Below, one piece after another: positions 34,659 to 44,088 of a DNA stretch of 64,000 nt. Each line of letters starts with the position of its first letter. Within the stretch, counting starts at the first letter, position 1. Made by a program: the position numbers and the translations under genes. Under the pieces are notes generated by a model. It was not told the origin of the DNA. It saw only the letters and a program-made list of their open reading frames with translations, and did no database searches. This DNA comes from Schaalia cardiffensis (GTDB taxonomy: Bacteria; Actinomycetota; Actinomycetes; Actinomycetales; Actinomycetaceae): assembly GCF_016405145.1 (NCBI RefSeq), contig NZ_JAEKIA010000009.1, positions 1-64,000 on the forward strand, read 5' to 3'.

Positions 34659-35797
34659 CGGTCGGGCACCACCACGCGCTGGTTCTCAGACAGCTCGTCG
34701 CTGGTCACTTCGACACGGTCCCCGGCGAAGAGGCCAGTTGTCACCGGCACCTTGCGCGTGGTGTTGTCATCATTCACCACCTCGACTCCGAACTGGTCGG
34801 GAGTGAGGGCGATGAGGGCACTCAAGGGCACCGACAAAACGTTTTCGCGCTTTTCGCTGATGAGTCCGAGAGTCACTGAAGCCTCTTGCAGGTTCTTCGT
34901 CGCCTCCGGGTCGTCGGGCGTCACAGTGATCGGGATAATCCGTTCCTTTTCGGAACTCGAGTCCTGCGAAGAATCAGAGTTCTTCTGGTCACCCGCAGCG
35001 GACTTATCCGTCGGAGGCTCCACAGCGGAGATCGTCCCCGTGGTCGTCTCCCCGCCGGGCAGGCGGATCTTGACGCTATTGCCCACCACACCGAGCTTCT
35101 GGTCGGAAAGCTTGAGGTTGGCGCTGATAATCTGGCGCGTGCTTGAGACATTGAACAGGTCCGTCTCGGCATTCGCGCGATCCCCGACGCGAGCGATCAT
35201 GGTCCCCACGCGCAGGTCCTCAGGTGCGAAGACCACGCGGCCCAGCGGCAGGATGCCGTTCTGGACGAGGTCGTTGTCTTTCTGCCACTTTTGGATCGCG
35301 GAACGTGTGAGCCAGTCGTAGTGAGAATTCGGTTCCCCAGTGAAGTAGCCGAGCTGTTGGAGCGCGGTTTCCAGCTGGGTGACATCCTCACCGTTACTCA
35401 TATCGGGTTCGAAGGTGCGCCATGCAGGAGTGTTGCCGTGCATGAGGTAGCTGGGTTCGTCACCGATCTGGTGGATCATGTCGCCCTGTGTCAGGGTCGT
35501 GCCGGGGGTTGGCAGCTTCGTGACGACGCCTTCAAAGGCGCCGCGGAACTTGTAGCGGTCTGCGTAGTGCAGGGTCCCGACTGCCGTGGTCTCGCCTTCA
35601 AGGGTGCCGCGCGTGACGACATCAGTGGAGCCCGTGAAGACGTTCCCTTCTGATTCGTTCTTCTCAGCGGCGGAGAAGGTGCCGAGGGCGGCAGCCGTTC
35701 CCACTCCGACGAGCCCTAATGCCAGAACAATGGTGGCGCCGATGATCACCTTGCGGCGCTTACGCGCGGGTTTCGTGTCTGTTGACTCCGCGGTCAT
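34655..35797 (-). CDS. Membrane-fusion-like adaptor with peptidoglycan-binding domain
   Basis: A 380-residue protein starting at ATG 35797, which overlaps the lipoprotein stop by four bases. A basic segment (KPARKRRK) precedes one membrane helix at about residues 16-38. Next come a short lipoyl-like hairpin region (VGTLHYADRYKFRGAFEGVVTKLPTPGTTL), a PG_binding_1 domain (EDVTQLETALQQLGYFTGEPNSHYDWLTRSAIQKWQ), and beta-rich adaptor domains with an acidic insertion (DKSAAGDQKNSDSSQDSSSEKE). It corresponds to the periplasmic adaptor of MacAB systems in form suited to a Gram-positive wall: it could tether the permease to peptidoglycan. Substrate is unknown. Confidence 0.88.
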   Translation of the reverse strand: MTAESTDTKPARKRRKVIIGATIVLALGLVGVGTAAALGTFSAAEKNESEGNVFTGSTDVVTRGTLEGETTAVGTLHYADRYKFRGAFEGVVTKLPTPGTTLTQGDMIHQIGDEPSYLMHGNTPAWRTFEPDMSNGEDVTQLETALQQLGYFTGEPNSHYDWLTRSAIQKWQKDNDLVQNGILPLGRVVFAPEDLRVGTMIARVGDRANAETDLFNVSSTRQIISANLKLSDQKLGVVGNSVKIRLPGGETTTGTISAVEPPTDKSAAGDQKNSDSSQDSSSEKERIIPITVTPDDPEATKNLQEASVTLGLISEKRENVLSVPLSALIALTPDQFGVEVVNDDNTTRKVPVTTGLFAGDRVEVTSDELSENQRVVVPDR

Positions 35798-36264
35798 TTG
35801 GTTTGCGCCCCCTGGTTGCTGAAGCACTTCTGCAGGGCATCGGAGGGGATGTCCTTCACATTCAGGCCCTTGCCGACCTCGGGATCTGCGACGTCGTAGC
35901 CGAGGTCGCGCAGGCATTCAGCGCCCTTGACGAGCTGTTCTTGAGCCGCGGGATCCTTGGTGAGGTCGTTCTCCTCGCCGAGGGCGGGGCCGACCTTCTG
36001 CTGACACTCGTTGATCGCATCGTTGAAGGCGTCGGAGGTGTCGTTGAGGTTGTCTGCGGTCAGACCGGTGTCCGGCACATCGAAGCCCTTGTCGCGCATG
36101 CACTGGGCAAAGATGAGGGTCGCGTCCTCTGCGGATTTGACGGTGCTCGAGGCGTTGGCACCGGGCTTGTCGCCCGAGGCATTGGAAGAGCAGGCGCCGA
36201 GAAGGCCCATGGTGAGTGCCAGGCCGGCAGCGACAAGGATGTGGCCGGATCGGTGATTCTTCAT
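35794..36264 (-). CDS. Small lipoprotein heading the MacB-like cassette
   Basis: A 156-residue lipoprotein: hydrophobic core and lipobox LLGAC with lipidated Cys25. The mature part contains two related blocks, FAQCMRDKGFDVPDTG near residue 53 and GAECLRDLGYDVADPE near 115, each with a Cys, and a further Cys in NECQQKVG and in QKCFSNQG, so paired disulfides are likely. I do not recognise a named family, but such Cys-containing lipoproteins are seen ahead of adaptor-ATPase-permease genes in actinobacteria. ATGAAG at 36264 follows an AAGGAG. It is the first gene of the operon and may be a surface sensor or substrate binder. Confidence 0.75.
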   Translation of the reverse strand: MKNHRSGHILVAAGLALTMGLLGACSSNASGDKPGANASSTVKSAEDATLIFAQCMRDKGFDVPDTGLTADNLNDTSDAFNDAINECQQKVGPALGEENDLTKDPAAQEQLVKGAECLRDLGYDVADPEVGKGLNVKDIPSDALQKCFSNQGAQTK

Positions 36265-36449
36265 GTGAAGACTCCTTGTATTTTTCGGTGTCAGTGCGGC
36301 GGGTCCCGCTCGCTGTCTGACATTTAAGGGAGCTTTTCTGGGAGTTTCCTCGAAGGAAGCAGCAACTCAGCCAAGAATGCGCAAAATGTGAAGGACGCTA
36401 CCCTAAAGCGAGAGGATCAGCGCCTAAGAGCACAGGATGCTGTCCCCCG

Positions 36450-36497
36450 CCCTACAGAGAGAATGAGGCCAGGCCCTACAGAGAGAATGAGGCCAGC
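36450..36497. repeat. 24-bp tandem direct repeat, two copies
   Basis: Copies at 36450-36473 and 36474-36497 differ only at the last base. They lie 22 bases beyond the 3' end of the chorismate mutase gene, in the gap before the export cassette. Confidence 0.9.
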
Positions 36498-36519
36498 GCA
36501 GATCATGCCCGCCTTGGCT

Positions 36520-36879
36520 TTACTCGCCGCTCTCGTACTCGGCTTTGATGTCCTCGTGGTGGCGGATGACTTCGGTAATCATGAAGGCGAGGAATTTCTG
36601 AGCAAAATCAGGGTCGAGACCAGATTGTTCGGCGAGGGCCCGCAGGCGGGCAACCTGACGAGCCTCACGGGCAGGATCAGCGGGCGGCAGTTCGTTGAGG
36701 GCTTTAATGTGGCCGACACGCTGAGTGCAGCGGAAGCGTTCAGCGAGGATATGGACGAGGGCCGCGTCAATATTGTCAATCGTTTGGCGCGCAGCGGCGA
36801 GCTCTGGGGGGATGTCAAGACCAGCAGGATCCGCAGGCCCATGATTGACACGATTCGCTTCGTGCCCCGACTCACTCAT
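36520..36879 (-). CDS. Chorismate mutase (AroQ class)
   Basis: A 119-residue all-helical protein. ATG 36879 is chosen because GGGGGAG lies six bases upstream; earlier in-frame ATGs at 36897 and 36912 lie in the clpX end. The chorismate mutase II pattern is present: ELAAARQTIDNIDAALVHILAERFRCTQRVGHIKA with the conserved Arg, Arg and Lys active-site residues, then RLRALAEQSGLDPDFAQKFLAFMITEVIRHH. It converts chorismate to prephenate for Phe and Tyr synthesis. It follows clpX by 29 bases and may be co-transcribed with it. There is no signal peptide, so it is cytoplasmic. Confidence 0.9.
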   Translation of the reverse strand: MSESGHEANRVNHGPADPAGLDIPPELAAARQTIDNIDAALVHILAERFRCTQRVGHIKALNELPPADPAREARQVARLRALAEQSGLDPDFAQKFLAFMITEVIRHHEDIKAEYESGE

Positions 36880-36908
36880 GGCTTCTCCCCCGTTCATTTC
36901 CCCGCCCC

Positions 36909-38165
36909 TCAAGCGGAGCGAATGTCGTCGCCTCGCTGCGCGTAGAGTTCAGGCTCCCCTGTTCCCTCAACATACTCGCGGGTGATGACGACACGTGCGA
37001 CGTCGTCTCGGCTGGGAAGCTCAAACATGAGGTCCGACAGGGTCTGTTCCATGATCGAGGACAGGCCACGCGCCCCTGTCTTGCGTTCATTGGCGAGGGC
37101 GGCAATGGCGAGCAGCGCCTCATGAGTGAACTCCAAGTCGATCCCGTCGAGTTCGAAGAGGTGCTGGTACTGGCGCAGCAAAGAGTTCTTGGGTTCTGTC
37201 AGCACCTTCACGAGGTCTTCCTCGGCGAGTTCCTTCGTGGAGGTCAGGACGGGGAGACGACCGATGAATTCGGGAATCATGCCGAACTTATGGAGGTCTT
37301 CCGGGGTGATCGCCTCGTACAGGTCCCCCATCTCCGCTTTCGATTTCAAATCGGAACCGAAACCTGTGGATCGCTGCCCGATGCGGGCTTTCACGATGTC
37401 TTCAATGCCTGCGAAGGCGCCGGCGGCGATGAAGAGGATCCCGGAGGTGTCGATTTCAAGGAATTGCTGGTGGGGGTGTTTTCGCCCGCCCTGCGGGGGC
37501 ACTGAGGCGACCGTCCCTTCAATGATCTTGAGGAGGGCCTGCTGGACGCCCTCGCCAGAGACATCCCGGGTGATGGAGGCGTTCTCGCCTTTGCGCCCGA
37601 TCTTGTCGATCTCATCGACGTAGATGATGCCGCGCTCGGCTTTCTTAATGTCGCCGTCGGCCTCTTGGATGAGGCGTAGGAGGATGTTCTCAACGTCTTC
37701 GCCGACGTATCCGGCTTCTGTGAGGGCAGTCGCGTCGACGATCACGAAGGGGACGTGCAAGAGCCTGGCGAGGCTGCGCGCAAGGTGCGTCTTTCCGGTG
37801 CCCGTTGGGCCCAGGAGGAGGATATTCGACTTGGTGCCGAGCATGTCCTCCTCATTACCGGCCTCGCGCGAGCGAACCCGCTTGTAGTGGTTGTACACGG
37901 CAACAGAGAGTGCACGTTTGGCTCTGTCTTGGCCGATCACCCACGAATCGAGGAACTCCTTGACTTCGCGGGGCGTGGGCAGGGGGGTTGAGGAGGTCTC
38001 AGTGGACTTTTCGCCGAGTTCTTCTTCGATGATCTCGTTGCACAGCTCAATGCACTCGTCGCAGATGTAGACACCGGAACCGCCGATGAGCTTGCGAACC
38101 TGCTTCTGGCTCTTCCCGCAGAAGGAGCATTTGAGTAGTTCAGCTCCGTCGGTCAATCGAGCCAC
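36909..38165 (-). CDS. clpX: ATP-dependent Clp protease ATP-binding subunit ClpX
   Basis: A 418-residue AAA+ unfoldase. The GTG start at 38165 has GGGAGG six bases upstream and gives the family N-terminus [19 protein letters not shown]. The N-terminal C4 zinc domain (CSFC...CDECIELC), Walker [12 protein letters not shown], the GYVG pore loop, Walker [11 protein letters not shown] and sensor motifs are all intact. ClpX unfolds tagged proteins and feeds them to ClpP. A terminator hairpin separates it from the upstream clpP genes, so it probably has its own promoter in the intervening 130 bases. Confidence 0.97.
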   Translation of the reverse strand: MARLTDGAELLKCSFCGKSQKQVRKLIGGSGVYICDECIELCNEIIEEELGEKSTETSSTPLPTPREVKEFLDSWVIGQDRAKRALSVAVYNHYKRVRSREAGNEEDMLGTKSNILLLGPTGTGKTHLARSLARLLHVPFVIVDATALTEAGYVGEDVENILLRLIQEADGDIKKAERGIIYVDEIDKIGRKGENASITRDVSGEGVQQALLKIIEGTVASVPPQGGRKHPHQQFLEIDTSGILFIAAGAFAGIEDIVKARIGQRSTGFGSDLKSKAEMGDLYEAITPEDLHKFGMIPEFIGRLPVLTSTKELAEEDLVKVLTEPKNSLLRQYQHLFELDGIDLEFTHEALLAIAALANERKTGARGLSSIMEQTLSDLMFELPSRDDVARVVITREYVEGTGEPELYAQRGDDIRSA

Positions 38166-38287
38166 GGCTGGCCTCCCACTATTTCGGGGCGCCCACGATG
38201 GTGGGCACACGCTTCACAGTTTCAGCCTAATTGAGGCCTCCATGTGACGCCATTCGCCACACTGAGCACCCCGTAATCGAATAAGTG

Positions 38288-38325
38288 TTGGGGGTCCCAG
38301 CATCCGATGATGCTGTGACCCCCAA
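38288..38325 (-). terminator. Terminator hairpin between the clpP genes and clpX
   Basis: A 16-bp stem with one C/T mismatch (38288-38304 with 38309-38325) and a four-base loop lies 14 bases past the second clpP stop. It has no long T tract; partial read-through into clpX is possible. Confidence 0.7.
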
Positions 38326-38339
38326 AGCGATTCTCGGTA

Positions 38340-38984
38340 TTACTCGCCCTTGCGGGAGGCGAGGACCTGATCGATCAGACCGTATTCCTTCGCCTGAGCG
38401 GCAGTGAGGATCTTGTCGCGCTCAATATCGCGGCGAATCTGCTCAACCGGTGTGCCCGAATGCTTGGCGAGAGTCTCCTCCAACCACAGGCGCATCCGAT
38501 CGATCTCATCAGCGACGATCTGAATATCGGAGGCCTGCCCTTGCACGCCTTCCATCGCAGGCTGGTGGATGAGGACACGAGCGTTGGGCAGTGCGAGGCG
38601 CTTGCCGGGCGAACCTGCGGCGAGCAGCACTGCGGCAGCGGAAGCGGCCTGCCCCAGGCACACGGTCTGGACCTGCGGCTTGATGTACTGCATCGTGTCG
38701 TAGATCGCAGTCAGAGCGGTGAAGGAACCGCCGGGACTGTTGATGTACATCGTGATGAGGGAATCGGGGTCCTGCGACTCTAAGACGAGGAGCTGCGCCA
38801 TGACATCATCGGCGGATGCGTCATCGACCTGGACGCCGAGGAAGACGATGCGATCCTCGAAAAGCTTGGCATAGGGGTCTTGACGCTTATAGCCGTAGGC
38901 GGTGCGTTCTTCGAAGCTCGGCAGGACGTAGCGAGACTGCGGCATGGTGCGGGCGATGCCCTCGAAATACGGGGTGGTGCTCAT
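38340..38984 (-). CDS. clpP: ClpP protease subunit, second of two
   Basis: A 214-residue serine protease of the S14 family. ATG 38984 follows AAGGAG by seven bases and overlaps the preceding clpP stop by one base (TGATG). Catalytic residues are in [14 protein letters not shown] (Ser), LIHQPA (His) and the [17 protein letters not shown] segment (Asp). It differs from the first copy in the Ala-rich serine loop and a longer N-terminus. Actinobacteria carry paired ClpP1 and ClpP2 that assemble into one mixed tetradecamer; both are needed for activity in mycobacteria. ClpX from the next gene is the partner ATPase. Confidence 0.96.
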   Translation of the reverse strand: MSTTPYFEGIARTMPQSRYVLPSFEERTAYGYKRQDPYAKLFEDRIVFLGVQVDDASADDVMAQLLVLESQDPDSLITMYINSPGGSFTALTAIYDTMQYIKPQVQTVCLGQAASAAAVLLAAGSPGKRLALPNARVLIHQPAMEGVQGQASDIQIVADEIDRMRLWLEETLAKHSGTPVEQIRRDIERDKILTAAQAKEYGLIDQVLASRKGE

Positions 38985-39604
38985 CACTTCGCTCCTTCTT
39001 CAACGCGGTGACCGATCTCCTGCGGGGTCTCGATGACGCGGTCGACGAAACCGTATTCGAGGGCCTCGCGCGCGCTGAACCAGTGATCGCGATCCGCATC
39101 CACTTCGATCTGTTCGACGGACTTGCCGGTGCGCTGCGCGGTGATCTCCGCCAGTTCCTTCTTCATCTTGAGGATGAGGTCGGCATTGATGCGGATTTCG
39201 GTTGCGGAACCCCCCGCCCCACCGAGGGGCTGGTGGAGGAGGACGCGAGTGTGCGGCGTGATATAGCGTTTGCCGGGTGTTCCTGCGGTGAGGAGGAACT
39301 GCCCCATTGAGGCCGCAAGACCCATCCCGACGGTGACCACATCGGGCTTGATGTACTGCATCGTGTCGTAGATCGCCATGCCCGCTGTGACGGAGCCGCC
39401 GGGGCTGTTGATGTACAAGTAGATGTCACGCTCGGCGTCTTCGGCTGCCAGGAGAAGCATCTGCGCGCAGATCGCATTCGCGTTCTCGTCGCGCACTTCT
39501 CCTCCGAGCCAAATGATGCGCTCTTTCAAGAGTCGCTGGTAGACGGAGTCGGAAAGGTTCGCCATTGAATCGGCGCCTCCCCTGGCCATCTGCGCGTCGC
39601 TCAC
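38984..39604 (-). CDS. clpP: ClpP protease subunit, first of two
   Basis: A 206-residue ClpP. The GTG start at 39604 follows GAGGAGGAG; longer frames run into the intergenic region. The catalytic Ser lies in [13 protein letters not shown], His in LLHQPLGG and Asp in [39 protein letters not shown] is the classical oxyanion strand region. The two copies are clearly paralogous but diverged, which fits the hetero-oligomeric ClpP1P2 of actinobacteria. It is translationally coupled to the second copy. Confidence 0.96.
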   Translation of the reverse strand: MSDAQMARGGADSMANLSDSVYQRLLKERIIWLGGEVRDENANAICAQMLLLAAEDAERDIYLYINSPGGSVTAGMAIYDTMQYIKPDVVTVGMGLAASMGQFLLTAGTPGKRYITPHTRVLLHQPLGGAGGSATEIRINADLILKMKKELAEITAQRTGKSVEQIEVDADRDHWFSAREALEYGFVDRVIETPQEIGHRVEEGAK

Positions 39605-39745
39605 GTGCTCCTCCTCTATTCGATGGATCCTCTTATCGGATCCTGCTGGCATCCAAGCTACCGCTTGTGGATCGTTGGGCGCGGCCCGCGCGCCCTCTTT
39701 TCGCTGTCGGCGCATCCGAAGCTCGAGGGCGAGTGGCCAGGTGAC

Positions 39746-39786
39746 GAGTGTGGGCCGACATCACCTAAGGATGTCGGCCCACACTC
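39746..39786 (-). terminator. Terminator behind tig
   Basis: A perfect 17-bp stem (39746-39762 with 39770-39786) with a seven-base loop lies 16 bases past the tig stop. There is only a weak T bias after it. It separates tig from the clpP operon. Confidence 0.8.
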
Positions 39787-39801
39787 TCACAGTTGAGAAG
39801 C

Positions 39802-41148
39802 TCACTCCTCGACGGAGGTCTCTTCCCCATCTGCGGCTTCGACGTTTGTCTCCTCAAGCGTCTCAGCTTCAAAAGCCTCCTCTGCGGTGTCACCGAGGAA
39901 GGCGGACAGGTCAACGTCATTGCCTTCAGAGTCCTTGACGCTCACGAGACGCAGGACCTCGATGAGGGCCTTCGCGCGTCCGAGGTCGGCGATGACGGCC
40001 GACATCTGCTGCGGTGAGGAGAAGAGCTGGTTGATGTCAACGCCGAAGTTCTGCGACATCTGGATCGCGTAGTCGATGAGCTCTTGCTGTGAAACCTGGA
40101 CGTCGAGCTTCTTGGCGATCGCCTCGGAGAGGAGCTCGGAGCGCATCTCCTTCTCAATGGCCGCGCGGGTCTCCTTCTTCTCCTTCGGCTTCGCGTCCTC
40201 GCCAAGGCGGTGGCTGAGCTCGTGCTCAACGACCGATTCGGGCAGGAGGATCTCAACCTTGTCGAGCAGGTGGTCGAGGAGGTTGTCGCGAGCCTGGAGG
40301 GCCTGCTGGGAGGACTTCGAGGAGGCGGCCTGGGTCTTGAGGTCTTCCATGAGTTCGTCCATCGTGTCGAACTCGGAGACCATCTGAGCGAAGTCGTCGT
40401 CGGCCTTGGGCAGTTCGCGGGCCTTGACGTTCTTTACCGTGATGGTGACATCGGCCTCTTCGCCTTCGTGTTCGCCGCCCTTGAGGGTGGAGACGAAGGT
40501 GACGACGTCATCGGCCTTGGTGCCGCGCAGGGCTTTGTCCTGGCCGTCGAGCATCGTGCCCGAACCGATCTCGTAGGAAACCTCGGAGACGGAGTCGACT
40601 TCTTCGCCGTTGACGGTGGCGATCATGTCGATCGTCGCGTAGTCGCCGGTCTTCGCCTTACGGGTGATGGTCTTGAGGGTCGCGAAGCGTCCGCGCAGCT
40701 CGTCGAGTTCGGCTGTGACGTCCTCTTCGGTGACCTCGGTGGAGTCGACGGTGATGACGGTGTTCTCGTCGAATTCGGGCAGCTCGAAGTCCGGGACGAC
40801 GGCGACCTCGGCGGTGAAGATCAGTTGGCCGCCCTGTTCGCCGGTGGTGTTCGGGATCTCGGTAACCTCAACCTCGGGCTGAGCCATGGGGCGAAGTCCC
40901 TGCTCGGCGACGGCGTCCGAGTAGTGGCCCGGAAGGACTTCGTTCACGACCTGCTCGATGACGGCGGCGCGGCCGAAACGCTGGTCGATGATGCGGGCCG
41001 GCACCTTGCCCTTGCGAAAGCCGGGGATGGAGACCTGCTCGGCGATATCCTTGTAGGCCTTGGCCATCTCGGAGGACATCTCCTCGTAGGGGACCTCAAC
41101 GGTGAGGCGGACCTTGGTGGGCTCGAGAGTCTCAACGGTGCTCTTCAC
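39802..41148 (-). CDS. tig: Trigger factor, ribosome-bound folding chaperone
   Basis: A 448-residue protein. The GTG start at 41148 gives the usual MKSTVETLEPTKVRLTVEVP beginning, with GGAG upstream. The ribosome-docking signature is intact (SIPGFRKGKVPARIIDQRFG), followed by the FKBP-type prolyl isomerase domain (AKTGDYATIDMIATVNG) and the C-terminal arm domain. The last 35 residues are an acidic tail (EAFEAETLEETNVEAADGEETSVEE). The tig-clpP-clpP-clpX order is conserved in many bacteria and couples folding with proteolysis. Confidence 0.96.
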   Translation of the reverse strand: MKSTVETLEPTKVRLTVEVPYEEMSSEMAKAYKDIAEQVSIPGFRKGKVPARIIDQRFGRAAVIEQVVNEVLPGHYSDAVAEQGLRPMAQPEVEVTEIPNTTGEQGGQLIFTAEVAVVPDFELPEFDENTVITVDSTEVTEEDVTAELDELRGRFATLKTITRKAKTGDYATIDMIATVNGEEVDSVSEVSYEIGSGTMLDGQDKALRGTKADDVVTFVSTLKGGEHEGEEADVTITVKNVKARELPKADDDFAQMVSEFDTMDELMEDLKTQAASSKSSQQALQARDNLLDHLLDKVEILLPESVVEHELSHRLGEDAKPKEKKETRAAIEKEMRSELLSEAIAKKLDVQVSQQELIDYAIQMSQNFGVDINQLFSSPQQMSAVIADLGRAKALIEVLRLVSVKDSEGNDVDLSAFLGDTAEEAFEAETLEETNVEAADGEETSVEE

Positions 41149-41355
41149 GTGCGTGCACTCCAAAACGTTTACGGGTATGGGGCGCCCGAAAGGGCGCATG
41201 ACAACTCGGCCAGTCTACGACAGGCGGCGGGCGGTGTCGCCGTCGCAGGCGCCTCAGGGCTGTAATGCAGCCGATTCCACTCGTCGTCGTACCCTTTTGC
41301 CCGCCCCGCCTACGAAACTCCCCCACCAGGCAGTGACGCAAGGCACACTTGTGTC

Positions 41356-42777
41356 ATGGCTGCGACACGTCTGACTTTCCTCGGAGGAGCTGGCACGGTC
41401 ACCGGCTCGAAGTACCTCATCGACCTCGACACTCCCTCAGGTCCCAGGAGAATCCTCATCGATTGCGGCATGTTCCAGGGGCAGAAGAAACTTCGCCTGC
41501 TCAACTGGTCCAGATTCCCCGTTCCGCCCTCGTCGATCAGCGATGTTCTCCTCACCCACGCACACATGGACCACACGGGGTATCTGCCCAGGCTCGTGAA
41601 AGAGGGCTTCAATGGCGCGATCTGGGGGACGGACTCAACCCTCGCGCTGACCGAGATCATTTTGCGCGACTCTGCTTTCTTGCAGGAACGCGACGCGGAC
41701 TTCGCGAACGCTCACGGCTTCTCACGCCATGCGAACGCGCAGCCCCTCTATCGAATCGGGGATGTTGAGCGTACCCTCCCCATGTTCCGCACGATCGAGT
41801 TTGCTCGTCCCCTCGACCTCGGGGACGGTATGGAAGCGACTTGGACGAGGGCGGGGCACATCCTCGGCTCGGGCTCGATCCGCCTGTCGACCCCGGACGG
41901 TTCGATCCTCTTCTCGGGCGATCTGGGGCGCGCCACCCATCCGGTCTTGCGTCAGAGGGAGATCCCTGAAGGCGCGGACCTGCTTCTCGTCGAGTCGACG
42001 TACGGTGACCGTGAACATCCTGATCCTGTAGGTCCCGCCCACGAAGCCTTTGCGGAGGCGATCCGTTCCACTGTGGATTTAGGCGGCAGCATCCTCATAC
42101 CGGCCTTCGCCGTGGATCGCACGGAAGTGGTCCTGCTCGCCTTGGATGAGATGTTGCGCGAGGGGCGCATCCCGGATGTGCCCGTGTTCGTCGATTCGCC
42201 GATGGCTTTGTCTTCCCTGGAGATCTATCGGGCGCGAAGCCAGGCCGATGAGCTTTGCGAGGAGGCGGGGGGATTGCGTTTGTCCCACCTGGATCTGCAT
42301 GAAGTACGAAGCGTGAACGAATCGAAGGCGCTCAACACTTTCGGCAGGCCGACGATCATTATTTCCGCATCCGGCATGGCGACCGGGGGCCGAGTCTTGC
42401 ATCATCTCGAGCGCATGCTGCCCGGGGAGAACAATTGCGTCATCCTCACTGGTTATCAGGCGATCGGGACGCGAGGACGCTCGCTCCTTGATGGTGCGAC
42501 TTCTGTGAAGATGCACGGAATGGAGGTGGCGGTGCGCTGCCGGGTCGTGCGAGACGAGGAGTTCTCAGTGCATGCGGATGCTTCTGAGTTGCTCGATTGG
42601 GTGGGGGCCCTCAAGCCCGCTCCCCGGCAGGTTTTCTGCGTTCACGGCGAGGACGACTCGACGAAGGCGCTCGCGAAGCTTCTGGGCGAGAAGCTTTCGC
42701 TGGCGGCGATTCCTGCCAGGGCGAATCAGAGTATTGACGTGCGAGCCACGATCTCCAAGGCGAATCTGCCGGCGTGA
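41356..42777 (+). CDS. Beta-CASP metallo-hydrolase with RNA specificity domain
   Basis: A 473-residue metallo-beta-lactamase-fold nuclease. Motif 2 is THAHMDHTG, motif 3 AGHILGSGSI, motif 4 FSGDLGR; the inserted beta-CASP domain follows, and the C-terminal RMMBL region holds ATGGRVLHHLERMLPGENNCVILTGYQ and EEFSVHADASELLDWV. This is the stand-alone CPSF73/Ysh1-like bacterial group (TTHA0252 type), probably an RNA endonuclease, and is distinct from RNase J. No ribosome site is seen; CACACT lies six bases before ATG 41356, so the mRNA may be leaderless. Its stop codon lies inside the first unit of a 23-bp tandem repeat. Confidence 0.9.
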   Translation: MAATRLTFLGGAGTVTGSKYLIDLDTPSGPRRILIDCGMFQGQKKLRLLNWSRFPVPPSSISDVLLTHAHMDHTGYLPRLVKEGFNGAIWGTDSTLALTEIILRDSAFLQERDADFANAHGFSRHANAQPLYRIGDVERTLPMFRTIEFARPLDLGDGMEATWTRAGHILGSGSIRLSTPDGSILFSGDLGRATHPVLRQREIPEGADLLLVESTYGDREHPDPVGPAHEAFAEAIRSTVDLGGSILIPAFAVDRTEVVLLALDEMLREGRIPDVPVFVDSPMALSSLEIYRARSQADELCEEAGGLRLSHLDLHEVRSVNESKALNTFGRPTIIISASGMATGGRVLHHLERMLPGENNCVILTGYQAIGTRGRSLLDGATSVKMHGMEVAVRCRVVRDEEFSVHADASELLDWVGALKPAPRQVFCVHGEDDSTKALAKLLGEKLSLAAIPARANQSIDVRATISKANLPA

Positions 42778-42842
42778 GCCTCTGCACTATCCGTATGCGA
42801 GCCTCTGCGCTATCCGCCTGTGAGCCTCTGCACTATCCGTAT
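42774..42842. repeat. 23-bp tandem repeat, three copies, starting at a stop codon
   Basis: Copies lie at 42774-42796, 42797-42819 and 42820-42842. The first and third are identical; the middle differs at five positions. The stop codon of the beta-CASP gene (42775-42777) is part of copy one. Confidence 0.92.
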
Positions 42843-43013
42843 GGGCCGAGCGTTCTCCTCACCCCAGCTTTGAGCAGTCGCGAGCTTCAGCATTCCTTTC
42901 CTGAAGGCGATCATCATGTGTACCCTGAGCAGGGACGCCACTACTAAGGTCACCCTTGCCTCCTCGCCTTTGAGGGGGGCCACGGAGTGGCAGAAGGAAG
43001 GCATTCATCTCCC

Positions 43014-43937
43014 ATGAGCCACTCTCACGCTCACTCTCACTCTCACTCCTCCGCGCATCGCGGACGCCTCATCTTGACGCTCATCATCACGACGACAATT
43101 CTCATTGCCGAGGTCATCGGGGCGTATTGGACTTCATCACTGGCCCTTCTCGCCGACGCCGGGCACATGCTCACCGATGTCGCCGGACTCGCCATCGCTG
43201 TGACCGCGGCCTCGCTCATTGAAAAACCCGCAACCTCGGAGCACACCTGGGGGCTGCGCAGAGCCGAAGTCCTCGCGGCGGGAGCACAAGCCACTGTTCT
43301 GCTCGGAGTCGGCACCTTCGCCTTCATTGAGGGCATCGAACGGCTCATCACCCCGCGCCCGATCGCCTCAGTCGGGCTCCTGGTCTTCGGCATCGTGGGC
43401 CTGGTAGGCAATGTCGCGTCAATCCTTATCCTTGCGAGTGGGCGCGGCGCGAACCTCAATATGCGCGCCGCTTTCCTCGAGGTCGTCAACGATGCCCTCG
43501 GTTCGGTCGCAGTCATTGCCTCCGCCGCCATCATCGCCTTGACCGGCTGGACCCGCGCAGACGCAATCGCCGGTATGCTCATCGCTGCCTTCATCGTTCC
43601 CAGGGCGATCACAATCATCCGTGAAGCAGGCTCGATCCTCATGGAATCGACCCCCAAGGGCCTCGACCTGTCGGAGGTTCACGAGCATCTGTCCTCAGTC
43701 CCCCATGTTCTCGACGTTCACGATCTGCACGCTTACGAGATCGCCACGGGCCTTCCCGTCTTGACCGCACACATCGTCCTCGCTGATGAGTGCTTCGCCG
43801 ATGGGCACGCCACCACTCTTCTCCACCAGTTCCAAGACTGCGTCGCCGAGCATTTCCCCGTGTCGATCGAGCATTCGACCTTCCAACTCGAGTCCCGCAC
43901 GCATGCCGAACACGAGATTTCAAGCTGCAAACACTGA
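43014..43937 (+). CDS. Cation diffusion facilitator (zinc/cobalt efflux) transporter
   Basis: A 307-residue CDF protein. The His-rich start SHSHAHSHSHSS is a metal-binding tail. Six membrane helices follow, with the site-A motif LADAGHMLTDVAGLAIA and the matching NDALGSV segment in helix five, then a C-terminal cytoplasmic domain with LHAYEIATGLPVLTAHIVL. It exports zinc, cobalt or similar divalent ions in exchange for protons (CzcD-like). ATG 43014 is chosen for its typical N-terminus, with AAGGAAGG rather far (12 bases) upstream; an in-frame GTG at 42987 is an alternative that adds nine residues. Confidence 0.92.
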   Translation: MSHSHAHSHSHSSAHRGRLILTLIITTTILIAEVIGAYWTSSLALLADAGHMLTDVAGLAIAVTAASLIEKPATSEHTWGLRRAEVLAAGAQATVLLGVGTFAFIEGIERLITPRPIASVGLLVFGIVGLVGNVASILILASGRGANLNMRAAFLEVVNDALGSVAVIASAAIIALTGWTRADAIAGMLIAAFIVPRAITIIREAGSILMESTPKGLDLSEVHEHLSSVPHVLDVHDLHAYEIATGLPVLTAHIVLADECFADGHATTLLHQFQDCVAEHFPVSIEHSTFQLESRTHAEHEISSCKH

Positions 43938-44088
43938 TTCTTCTTCGCCGTTGCTCTTCTCCGTCGATTCTCTTCCCCACTCAAGGCGCGAGCACTCATC
44001 GCCTTTCTCAGGTTGCGTTCGTCTCTTCCCGGTGACCCTGCGGCTCGCATCTCGCAGTGCACTGACTAGTCGCATCGGATACGCGAGA

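Noticed and set aside
36388-36945. A plus-strand 185-codon frame opposite chorismate mutase
   Set aside because: It is created partly by the 24-bp repeat and is antisense to an intact chorismate mutase.
42774-42842. Possible CRISPR array or attachment site
   Set aside because: Three directly abutting 23-bp units have no spacers and there is no integrase nearby.
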